The notes under the pieces were generated by a model, which ran no database searches, was not told the DNA's origin, and saw only the letters and a list, made by a program, of their open reading frames with translations. Shown in pieces: positions 44,240 to 51,314 of a stretch of DNA of 64,000 bases. Source of the stretch: Halioxenophilus aromaticivorans. GTDB taxonomy: Bacteria; Pseudomonadota; Gammaproteobacteria; Pseudomonadales; Cellvibrionaceae. The stretch covers positions 868,001 to 932,000 of the forward strand of contig NZ_AP031496.1 in the NCBI RefSeq assembly GCF_042850945.1, in the 5' to 3' direction. The first letter of the stretch is position 1, and every line of letters begins with the position of its first letter. Position numbers and translations under genes: made by a program.

Positions 44240-44896
44240 TTACCGGTCGATCTTCTTCCTTTGTTTGCGTCGGTACAAAACCGCAAACACTGCAGTTGCC
44301 GCTAGGGCTAATACTGCTAGGGGTAGAATGTGTGCCGAGAAAATATGTGAAATAGAATAAGCGCAGGCAATGTGCATATAGGCCGTAGGGATTAGGCCTG
44401 CAGCTAGGCTGCAGTAAAAGCCAGTGCGTTTCGGAGCCAGCGGATAAAGCCGTAGGCAAGTAATCATGGCTGGAATAAAAAATAAAAGGGCGTAACTGAT
44501 GATAAATACCCAGCACATAAACTCGCTGGGAGGCGTTCTATCCTCTGCTGTGGGCAGCCAAATGCCAACCGCGTACTGAGCTAGCCACGTTAGTGTAAGT
44601 AACCCTCCCCATCGCGCCGGGGTAGCCGAGTTTTCTCCTGGCACGGCACTGCGGAAAGCCGCTAGGGTTAGCATTACAATGGCGGCGACCACGTTAATAA
44701 GCTCAATGGTGAAACGTACATTGTGCGTAATCAGCTGCCACAAATCACCGCGCACCGGCCAAAGAAAATTGGCTGCAATGGCTAATGCAGCAACGGCCGC
44801 AGATAACCATATCAAGGCGATGAGATTGGGTGACAGCGTCGGTTTCACCGGCTGCAAATTGTTGGATAATGATTGTATAAGAGTCTGATTGTTCAT
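44240..44896 (-). CDS. nrsF: NrsF-type (DUF1109) membrane anti-sigma factor
   Basis: The 218-residue inner-membrane protein has about six hydrophobic helices. Start ATG 44896 is preferred because MNNQTLIQSLSNNLQPV matches the family N terminus and lies 10 nt after the sigma stop; a TTG at 44929 would overlap. Cysteines in PSEFMCW and MHIACAYS sit where NrsF proteins have conserved Cys residues implicated in heavy-metal release of sigma-F in Caulobacter. The likely role is to hold the adjacent ECF sigma at the membrane until metal or arsenical stress. The call is by topology, motif recall and operon position. Confidence 0.75.
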   Translation of the reverse strand: MNNQTLIQSLSNNLQPVKPTLSPNLIALIWLSAAVAALAIAANFLWPVRGDLWQLITHNVRFTIELINVVAAIVMLTLAAFRSAVPGENSATPARWGGLLTLTWLAQYAVGIWLPTAEDRTPPSEFMCWVFIISYALLFFIPAMITCLRLYPLAPKRTGFYCSLAAGLIPTAYMHIACAYSISHIFSAHILPLAVLALAATAVFAVLYRRKQRKKIDR

Positions 44897-44906
44897 GTTT
44901 AACGTG

Positions 44907-45488
44907 CTACTTAAAGCCGGCAGTGACAAATTGTTTAAGCTGGTTCAAACCGCGATGAACGCGTACTTTTACCGCCGATTCTGAAATACTGAGTTTTTGT
45001 GCAGCTTCGATATTGGAATACCCTTGTATTTTAGTCAGCTCAATCGCCGCCCGAGAGGCTTCTGGCAGTTGCTCCATAAGCTGCTTTTGCAATGCCGTTC
45101 GGGTATAGGATTCTTCCAGACTGATGCTTTCTTCCGTTGTGGCCTCCAGCTCCTCGGCCAATTTTTGCGTAGTCTTTATTTTGCGCAGGTAGTCAATGGA
45201 GCGATTACGTACGATGGCAAACAGCCAAGGGCGAAACAGGCGTTTGGGCTGGTACGTATGCCGCGCATTGTGTATCGCCAAAAGAATATCCTGGGCGCAG
45301 TCTTCAATAAATTCCTGGTTGCCAACCCGCCGTCGTAAATAGCGAATGATGGCAGTATTGAGTTCCACCAGTAGTCTTTGATAAGCGCGTTCATCGCCGT
45401 TTTGCGCGTCCACCATCCATTGCGACCAGCGTTGCTCGTCGGCGTCGAAAGTGTTGTGCGCAGCATTATTTGATGATGCGTTAGACAC
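44907..45488 (-). CDS. sigF: ECF-type sigma factor (SigF-like)
   Basis: The 193-residue RNA polymerase sigma factor has region 2 around 30-100 (DILLAIHNARHTY, FRPWLFAIVRNRSIDYLRK) and region 4 around 130-185 (LPEASRAAIELTKIQGYSNI, ISESAVKVRVHRGLNQLK). A longer frame to 45677 exists, but GTG 45488 gives a normal ECF length with GGA upstream. It is followed at once by the NrsF-type anti-sigma gene and preceded by a winged-helix regulator gene on the same strand. Sites GTAAC-N17-CGTA(T/A)T nearby are candidate targets, close to the Caulobacter SigF motif. Confidence 0.85.
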   Translation of the reverse strand: MSNASSNNAAHNTFDADEQRWSQWMVDAQNGDERAYQRLLVELNTAIIRYLRRRVGNQEFIEDCAQDILLAIHNARHTYQPKRLFRPWLFAIVRNRSIDYLRKIKTTQKLAEELEATTEESISLEESYTRTALQKQLMEQLPEASRAAIELTKIQGYSNIEAAQKLSISESAVKVRVHRGLNQLKQFVTAGFK

Positions 45489-45676
45489 GAGTATTTCCGT
45501 ATATCCTTGGTTGAAATGCCGAAGCCTGGGAAAATGTTTTAATACCTTAACGTACAAAGTTTGTGCAGTGCTAGTGTTTAAAAAGCTGATAACTACAGCT
45601 CTAGCGCCGAAGTTGGGTATTCTTCCCGCCGTGGGCATTTGTCCTGCTACTAAAGTATGAGGAATACCTACGCCCA

Positions 45677-46345
45677 CTAACTCAGCTGCTCAAGTTTGTA
45701 ACCAACGCCCCACACGGTTTCAATTCTGGCCTTACAGCATTGCATGGCCGAAAGCTTCTTTCGCAGGCGGTTAATATGATTGCTCACTGTGTGGTCATAG
45801 CCTTCAAAGTAACGACCCCAAACGGTATCGATTAGCTCGTAACGGCTGTAGACGCGTTTGGGCTGGTTGATGAATAGCCACAGCAGCTCAAACTCTTTGG
45901 GCGTTAATTTCATTTCCTGCGTCTCGCACCAGGCTCTGCGCTCTACTTTACTCACGCATAGGCCGCCGTAGGTGACCGTTGCGGCGTGCAGAGCAGTAGA
46001 CTTCTCTTCATTGCTGTAATGGCTAATCGGTGCTGTCGCTGCTGTTGGCCGGGCACCAGCATTACTGGGATGTATTAAAACGATGGGCACGCCAGCAGGA
46101 TGATTACAGCCCAATGGATTTTGGTCTGCGCTCATTGGCTGATTGTGCCCACTGAGAACCGATACCTGCCATTCTGGGCCAAACGTACTGCTAGTTTCAG
46201 CCAAACCGGCCTGTTGCAAAGTGTGGCGTATCAGATCTCCTAGATCGGAATCTGAGTCTCCAGAGCCAGCACCTGCGCCCGTCTTGGCCACAGTGGTTTG
46301 GGTGGTTATCGCAGTGTCTGCGCGTTCAACGTTTCGCAAATCCAT
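45677..46345 (-). CDS. Atypical OmpR-type winged-helix regulator without a phosphorylatable receiver
   Basis: The product has 222 residues from ATG 46345 (GAGG ribosome binding site 6 nt upstream). The C-terminal 100 residues are a clear OmpR/PhoB winged helix (MKLTPKEFELLWLFINQP, HTVSNHINRLRKKL, ETVWGVGYKLEQ). The N-terminal 120 residues are short, Ala/Ser/Thr-rich and lack the acidic pocket and phospho-Asp of a receiver; only a helix like DLGDLIRHTLQQAGLA recalls one. It has five cysteines, including an adjacent pair in MQCCKAR, which could bind metal or As(III); this is inference. It probably forms one unit with the sigma and anti-sigma genes. Confidence 0.75.
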   Translation of the reverse strand: MDLRNVERADTAITTQTTVAKTGAGAGSGDSDSDLGDLIRHTLQQAGLAETSSTFGPEWQVSVLSGHNQPMSADQNPLGCNHPAGVPIVLIHPSNAGARPTAATAPISHYSNEEKSTALHAATVTYGGLCVSKVERRAWCETQEMKLTPKEFELLWLFINQPKRVYSRYELIDTVWGRYFEGYDHTVSNHINRLRKKLSAMQCCKARIETVWGVGYKLEQLS

Positions 46346-46421
46346 AATTAGCCTCAATCGACAGTTTTTCAGTGATCGGACCTGCCATGGTGGTTTGGCG
46401 GCTCCGGTGTAATTTATCTCT

Positions 46422-46449
46422 ATTACGTGGCCGGTGGCTTTTTAGTTAC
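46422..46449 (-). promoter_or_regulatory. ECF-type promoter candidate for regulator-sigF-nrsF unit
   Basis: On the minus strand GTAAC (46449-46445) is followed after exactly 17 bp by CGTAAT (46427-46422). The same arrangement is found at two other sites in this cluster. It lies about 75 bp before the winged-helix gene. It overlaps a GTAAT-N8-ATTAC inverted repeat (46409-46426). Confidence 0.65.
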
Positions 46450-46576
46450 ATACTTCTTCTCATCGGTGACAGTCCCTTTTTGCGACAGATTCGTGCTGAA
46501 TTAATGTGGCTTTGAGGAAGAACGGCTAAGCGTCATTTGGTTGACTGTGCCTCATTCGAATTGAGGTGCTTTATCT

Positions 46577-47464
46577 ATGAGCAAAGCGAACGGTTATCCG
46601 GTTATCAAATCCGGTATGCATTCATTGGTGTCTTGGCGAGTGTCTGGCGTCGGCCAGGCTGATGCTCTACTGGTGAGTGTGATTATGCCGGTATTAAACG
46701 AAGCGGACACACTCGGTAATTCCGTCGCTTCGTTGCAATCGGTGTTAGATGCTAGCGCCTGGTGCGGCCACTACGAAATTATTGTGGCCGATAATGGTTC
46801 AACCGATGGCTCAGCGAGTATCGCTAAGGCTTTAGGTGTGCGTGTCATCACTGTGCCCACCATGGGTTATGGCTCGGCCTGCTGGCATGCGTGCCAGCAG
46901 GCACAAGGCGGCATATTGTTATTTTTCGATGGTGATGGTTCGCCTCATCCGGCAGATTGCATTGCCTTAATCCAACAGATTCATTCTGGCGCCGGCCTCG
47001 CCATCGGTGTGCGTCAATGCCCAGAGCCCAATTCCATGAGCCGGGCGCAAACATTTGGCAACGCACTCGCGTGCTTTTTAATGCGTGTGCTGTGGCGTAT
47101 TCCCGCCTCGGACATCGGCCCACTGCGCGCCATTACGCGCACCGTGTTTGATCAAATAGAACTGCGAGACCGCGGCTTTGGTTGGACCGTAGAAATGCAA
47201 ATTTCGGCGGCCACGGCGGGCTTTCCCATTGTTGAGATACCCGTGCGCTGGCGCGCTCGTGCTGCAGGTGTATCGAAAATAGGCGGCACATGGCTTGGGG
47301 TTATGCGAGCTGGCTGGGGCATTCTTGGCAAAATCGCAGTTGTGCGATTGCGCGACAGTTTTCGCGACAAACAGCCCATTCGTTATCACTGCGTAGATCA
47401 CTGCGATGCATTTACGGATTTAACTTTTTCTGAAACCACTCACTCACCAAGGAAACCGTTATGA
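46577..47464 (+). CDS. Polyprenyl-phosphate-hexose synthase-like GT2 glycosyltransferase
   Basis: The 295-residue protein has a GT-A domain. The nucleotide-binding strand is VSVIMPVLNEADT, NGSTDGS follows, and the DxD motif lies in FFDGDGSPHP near residue 118. The C-terminal part IPVRWRARAAGVSKIGGT resembles dolichol-phosphate-mannose synthases. It may load a sugar on polyprenyl phosphate for the GT-C enzyme encoded three genes downstream. Its stop overlaps the next start as ATGA. It is divergent from the sigma unit. GT2 genes commonly accompany ArsS-like radical SAM genes. Confidence 0.8.
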   Translation: MSKANGYPVIKSGMHSLVSWRVSGVGQADALLVSVIMPVLNEADTLGNSVASLQSVLDASAWCGHYEIIVADNGSTDGSASIAKALGVRVITVPTMGYGSACWHACQQAQGGILLFFDGDGSPHPADCIALIQQIHSGAGLAIGVRQCPEPNSMSRAQTFGNALACFLMRVLWRIPASDIGPLRAITRTVFDQIELRDRGFGWTVEMQISAATAGFPIVEIPVRWRARAAGVSKIGGTWLGVMRAGWGILGKIAVVRLRDSFRDKQPIRYHCVDHCDAFTDLTFSETTHSPRKPL

Positions 47465-47763
47465 AATCTCCCTCTTTACTAAGGCACGCTTTTTTTGTTG
47501 TGGCTATTTTGGGCGTTGCTAGTTTTGCCCAGGCTTCTGGCTCTGATGCTGGCGCCAGTGCTAAAACCGGCGATGCTGCGGCCTACCAGCTGGGCAAGCA
47601 AATATTTGCCAAAAAGTTTGCTTGCAAATCCTGCCCGCTGCATAAGCAGCGTTTGAATAAAAGCCTCGCTCAAGAAGTTTTGATGGGCAAACCCAACGTT
47701 GCAATGTCAGAGGACGAAAACCAGGCGTTACAAGTCTTTTTACAGCGCCGATTTAAATTGTAA
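47461..47763 (+). CDS. Small periplasmic CxxC protein (cytochrome-like but no heme motif)
   Basis: The 100-residue protein has a signal peptide (cleavage near AQASG, residue 26). The mature part AAYQLGKQIFAKKFACKSC resembles the start of a c-type cytochrome, but the site reads CKSCPLH: His is two residues too far for CxxCH. The C terminus (ALQVFLQRRFKL) also looks cytochrome-like. The thiol pair could instead bind metal or arsenic or be redox active; this is inference. Start codon overlaps the GT2 stop, indicating translational coupling. Confidence 0.7.
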   Translation: MKSPSLLRHAFFVVAILGVASFAQASGSDAGASAKTGDAAAYQLGKQIFAKKFACKSCPLHKQRLNKSLAQEVLMGKPNVAMSEDENQALQVFLQRRFKL

Positions 47764-47789
47764 TTAAACACACCTAGGAGACTCAATTT

Positions 47790-48635
47790 ATGAAACGAAT
47801 TACTCGTATCAGTGCTCTTGTACTTGCCGGTGTCTCTGCCAATGTTTTGGCTGAAGGTACGTCGCCTTGGCTTCCTATTCCCGGTCAGCTGTCCGTAAGT
47901 GTGGGCTATGCAGATCAATCCGGCGATTCTGCTTACATCGGCACCCAGGAATTGGATATAGACCAAATCACCGGCGGCGGTGCCGATGAATTTGAGCGCG
48001 AAACCTCTACCATCGCCTTGAGTTATGGTCTTAGTGACAGTCTAGCCTTGGATGCCGTGGTGTCCTACGCCGAAGTGGACTCCGGCCGAGCCGACAGTGA
48101 TCGTGGCTTGGGCGACAGCTTGCTCGGTTTAAGTTGGCGGGTTAGTGACGAATATGTGCAAACCCAGTTGCCCACGATTACGCTTCGCGTGGGCGCTATT
48201 CTTAAGGGTGCCTACAATGGCGCTCGTCTTGCCTCCATTGGCAAAGATGCCAATGCGCTAGAGTTTGCAGCCATTATTGGTAAATCCTTTACGCCTTGGT
48301 TATCGCTGTCTGCCCAAGCCGGGGTGCAAGACTACGACGACGATGTTCCCACCTATTATTTTTACGAGTTGGGCGCCCACTTTACTCCGGCTCCGGGTTG
48401 GAGCATTGGCCTTGGCTACGCCGAAAAGGAGGGTGACACCGATTTGGACATTGGCGAGCCCGGTTTTTCACCGGCCCGTTTCCAAGAGGTGGCGGAGGAG
48501 CGTTCTATGGTGAAGGCCTCGGTGGGATACGGGTTCGGTAACCAGGGCATTGCGCTACTGTTTAGCCAGGTGGTTGATGGCAGAAACACCGTGGAGGATG
48601 ACTCCCTGGGCTTCAGTTATACCTACGCGTTTTAA
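47790..48635 (+). CDS. Outer-membrane beta-barrel protein
   Basis: The 281-residue product has a signal peptide (cleavage near VLAEG, residue 22). The mature part is rich in alternating beta strands with acidic turns (YADQSGDS, TLRVGAIL, WSIGLGYAEKEGDTD). It ends in YTYAF, the terminal aromatic typical of barrels recognised by BamA. It sits 26 bp after the CxxC gene with an AGGAGA ribosome binding site. It may be a porin for a product or substrate of this cluster; the family is not recognised precisely. Confidence 0.75.
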   Translation: MKRITRISALVLAGVSANVLAEGTSPWLPIPGQLSVSVGYADQSGDSAYIGTQELDIDQITGGGADEFERETSTIALSYGLSDSLALDAVVSYAEVDSGRADSDRGLGDSLLGLSWRVSDEYVQTQLPTITLRVGAILKGAYNGARLASIGKDANALEFAAIIGKSFTPWLSLSAQAGVQDYDDDVPTYYFYELGAHFTPAPGWSIGLGYAEKEGDTDLDIGEPGFSPARFQEVAEERSMVKASVGYGFGNQGIALLFSQVVDGRNTVEDDSLGFSYTYAF

Positions 48636-48658
48636 TCCAGATTTAACACGCTTGAGCC

Positions 48659-50116
48659 ATGTTATCCGCTGCGTTACCAGGGCATAAACCCCGTGGCAGA
48701 TTAACGCCCGTGTGGGTTATGCCGCTGGTGATGGTCTGTGCGCTGATGAGTGCGTTGGTGTTACCGGTGTTCACCCGCTCGGCGGCCACATTGCTGGCTG
48801 GGCAATGGCCGGAGGCCGGGCAGGCTTTGGCCGTTGCCAGCAACAGTGTACTAGGTGTTATTGCGGTGGGGTTAGTGTGGCACTTTAACCTAGGGCGGAG
48901 TATTTCGCGCCGGCGCATTTTTGTGCTTGGCGCGGTGCTGGCCGCCATCGCTGGGTTTTCGCCGCCACTTTTGGAAGACGATTTTTACCGCTACCTTTGG
49001 GATGCCTATCAATGGCACACCCAGGCCAGTCCTTACACTTACTCCCCTAGCGATTTTTTTGGTGATGAGCAACTTGCCCCGCGCTGGCAGGAAATTTTAA
49101 CCGGTATTAATAATCCGCATTTGAAAACATTGTATGGCCCGGTCTTGCAGTATTTATTCTATTTGGCCTATTGGCTTGCGCCCGGTGAATTGTGGGCTTG
49201 GCAACTTGTTTTGTGGCTTATTTATCTCGGTGGCTTGCTTTTAATACTGAAAACCTGCGCCGATAAAAACGGCCCGCTGTGCTATGCGTTACACCCATTA
49301 ATTTTGCAAGAGGCTATCGCCTCAGCCCACCCAGATCTCTTAGTGGGGCTATTGTTGTTAGTGGCGTTACTGTGTTGGCAGAAGCGGATGCCAGTGGTGT
49401 TGGGCGCGGTTTTAGGTGTGGCCATTGCCACAAAGGTCTCTGCTTTGGTGGTGGCACCGTTATTTTGTTGTGTTCCGCCATCGCAGTGGGCTTGCCGAGT
49501 AAACGCCGAGCAAAGTTCACGTCACTCAATATTGAGTTGGCTTTGCCTTACTTCGATGGCTGTGATGCTGATGTTGGTGCTGTTCTATGGCCCAGTGGTT
49601 TGGCATACGGCTCGCAGTGGTGCTTCTGCGTCCGAGTTGGACTCGCTATTGGTGTTTGGTCATCAATGGCGCTTTAATCCGCTGAGTTATCGAGTGTTGG
49701 AGCTATTTTTACCCGCCGCTTTAGCGCGGCTATTGTGCGCGCTGGTGTTACTGTTCGGTTGCCTTGGGCTGATAACCTTGATGCTGGCATTGGCACACCG
49801 CTACCGGCGTTTACCCGTGGTATTTCTATTGCTGTTATTGCTGTTTTTATCGCCGGTGGTTAATCCTTGGTACTGGCTTTGGTTGCTGCCTTTGGCGTGT
49901 TATTTAGCGCGGCCCTGGGTTGTCTTAGTTGCCGTATTTGCACCTGTGTCCTACATCAATAGTACAGTGCTGGCACAGATAAATAGTCAGTATCTGGCTA
50001 GTACGGAGCTTCCTTTTCTGGTGCCCTGGTGGGTGACTCTATTGCAATTAATGGCGTTCGCTTGGCTGTTGTTATCCGAGTGGCGCTGGTTTGCGTCAGG
50101 CTCGAGCGATAATTGA
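48659..50116 (+). CDS. GT-C type integral membrane glycosyltransferase (mannosyltransferase-like)
   Basis: The 485-residue protein has about 11-12 hydrophobic helices. The first large periplasmic loop contains LEDDFYRYLWDAYQW, with the acidic pair typical of GT-C enzymes that use polyprenyl-phosphate sugars (DUF2029/MptB-like). It would transfer a sugar from the carrier made by the upstream GT2. It starts 23 bp after the barrel gene and overlaps arsS tail-to-tail by 21 bp. Confidence 0.75.
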   Translation: MLSAALPGHKPRGRLTPVWVMPLVMVCALMSALVLPVFTRSAATLLAGQWPEAGQALAVASNSVLGVIAVGLVWHFNLGRSISRRRIFVLGAVLAAIAGFSPPLLEDDFYRYLWDAYQWHTQASPYTYSPSDFFGDEQLAPRWQEILTGINNPHLKTLYGPVLQYLFYLAYWLAPGELWAWQLVLWLIYLGGLLLILKTCADKNGPLCYALHPLILQEAIASAHPDLLVGLLLLVALLCWQKRMPVVLGAVLGVAIATKVSALVVAPLFCCVPPSQWACRVNAEQSSRHSILSWLCLTSMAVMLMLVLFYGPVVWHTARSGASASELDSLLVFGHQWRFNPLSYRVLELFLPAALARLLCALVLLFGCLGLITLMLALAHRYRRLPVVFLLLLLLFLSPVVNPWYWLWLLPLACYLARPWVVLVAVFAPVSYINSTVLAQINSQYLASTELPFLVPWWVTLLQLMAFAWLLLSEWRWFASGSSDN

Positions 50117-51085
50117 TTCAGGTTCGTTGGAGCTGTGCGCACCGCTGCAACTGCTGCCTTGTCCTGCGGTACAGCCGTAGCAGTGGTCGGCCACGGTGAT
50201 GTTTGAGCTGGCCGGGTTGTGGATGAGTAGATCGCGCAGATGGGGTCGCTCACTAATCTGCGCTGGCATTTCCAGCATCTGATTAAAATCGCAGTCGTAC
50301 AAATTGCCCTGCCAATCCACACTCAACTGCTGACGGCACATTACCGATGCTAGGTTTGCCGTTTGGTGTGCCTGTTTCAAGGTTTGCATATACGGGGCAA
50401 ACTCGCCTCGGCTGTGTAGCATGCTGCCGAACCGTTGAATAGGCATGTTGGCCAAAACAAACAGTAGATTAAATTCAATACCAAATGTGTGGTAGAGCTG
50501 ATGTTTGTATTGATGCTCTAACTCACTTTGTGCTGGTGGTAGGGTGGCGCCTTGGGGGTTGTACACCAAATTTAATATCAGTGCAGAGCCTGCTTTGCCG
50601 TAGCCTAACTGGTTAAGTGCTTTAAGGCCGGCAATACTGCGCTCAAACACGCCCTGGCCTCTCTGGTTGTCGACGTTGTCCGCGCTATAGCAGGGTAGTG
50701 AAGCCACTACCTCAACCTGATGCTGCGCCAAAAACTCCGCCAGATCGGCTTGTCCGGGCTCGGATAAAATGGTCAGGTTACAGCGGTCTATAATGTGGAT
50801 GCCTTCGGCGTGGGCGGCGCGTACAAGGCGCTTAAAGTCCGGGTTCAATTCTGGTGCACCGCCGGTTAAATCTAGCGTAGTGACGCCGAGTTTAACGGCC
50901 GCGGCCAACACTAAGTCCACCGTGGCGGGAGTCATCATTTCGGTGCGGGTAGGGCCGGCATTGACATGGCAGTGCAAACAACGTTGGTTACATCGATAGC
51001 CGAGGTTTACCTGTAAGGTAGTAACGGTATCACGCCGGATGGCCGGGAAATCTGTCGGCGTCAGAAGGGGGCGGGTATCAAACAT
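50096..51085 (-). CDS. arsS: Arsenosugar-biosynthesis-type radical SAM protein ArsS
   Basis: The 329-residue radical SAM enzyme binds its 4Fe-4S cluster through Cys32-Cys36-Cys39 (RCNQRCLHC). It has the GGAPEL glycine motif near residue 76 and a Cys-rich C-terminal domain (CYGCTAGQGSSCSG). This domain pair is that of ArsS, which forms the 5'-deoxyadenosyl to dimethylarsinous bond that leads to arsenosugars; the family was earlier labelled rSAM/SeCys. arsM is encoded 3.3 kb away in the same cluster. A promoter-like site lies 43 bp before the start. Confidence 0.85.
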   Translation of the reverse strand: MFDTRPLLTPTDFPAIRRDTVTTLQVNLGYRCNQRCLHCHVNAGPTRTEMMTPATVDLVLAAAVKLGVTTLDLTGGAPELNPDFKRLVRAAHAEGIHIIDRCNLTILSEPGQADLAEFLAQHQVEVVASLPCYSADNVDNQRGQGVFERSIAGLKALNQLGYGKAGSALILNLVYNPQGATLPPAQSELEHQYKHQLYHTFGIEFNLLFVLANMPIQRFGSMLHSRGEFAPYMQTLKQAHQTANLASVMCRQQLSVDWQGNLYDCDFNQMLEMPAQISERPHLRDLLIHNPASSNITVADHCYGCTAGQGSSCSGAHSSNEPESIIARA

Positions 51086-51127
51086 AAAAGCTGCCTCAGC
51101 TAATCATTTTGGCTGTACATTGGACCT

Positions 51128-51155
51128 AATACGGTTGCACGCGATGAAACGTTAC
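51128..51155 (-). promoter_or_regulatory. ECF-type promoter candidate for arsS
   Basis: On the minus strand GTAAC (51155-51151), a 17-bp spacer and CGTATT (51133-51128). It lies 43 bp before the arsS start and points towards it. Confidence 0.7.
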
Positions 51156-51223
51156 TTCCATGCGCTTTAGCGCGGACATTGAGTTTACGCTATTAATTTA
51201 AGTAACCCTAGGCCACGGCGTGT

Positions 51224-51251
51224 GTAACCAAATAACTCGATGCTGCGTATT
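51224..51251 (+). promoter_or_regulatory. ECF-type promoter candidate for the VTT-reductase operon
   Basis: GTAAC (51224-51228), a 17-bp spacer and CGTATT (51246-51251), identical in boxes and spacing to the arsS site in the opposite direction. It lies 64 bp before the fusion gene. The 72 bp between the two -35 boxes could hold a shared regulator site. Confidence 0.7.
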
Positions 51252-51314
51252 TAGCTGCACAGGATTTATAACGCCGGGTGCCGCCCGGCATTTATCAACT
51301 TTTTGGAGTAATCA

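Noticed and set aside
47461..47763. Assignment as a c-type cytochrome
   Set aside because: The heme motif CxxCH is not present (CKSCPLH).
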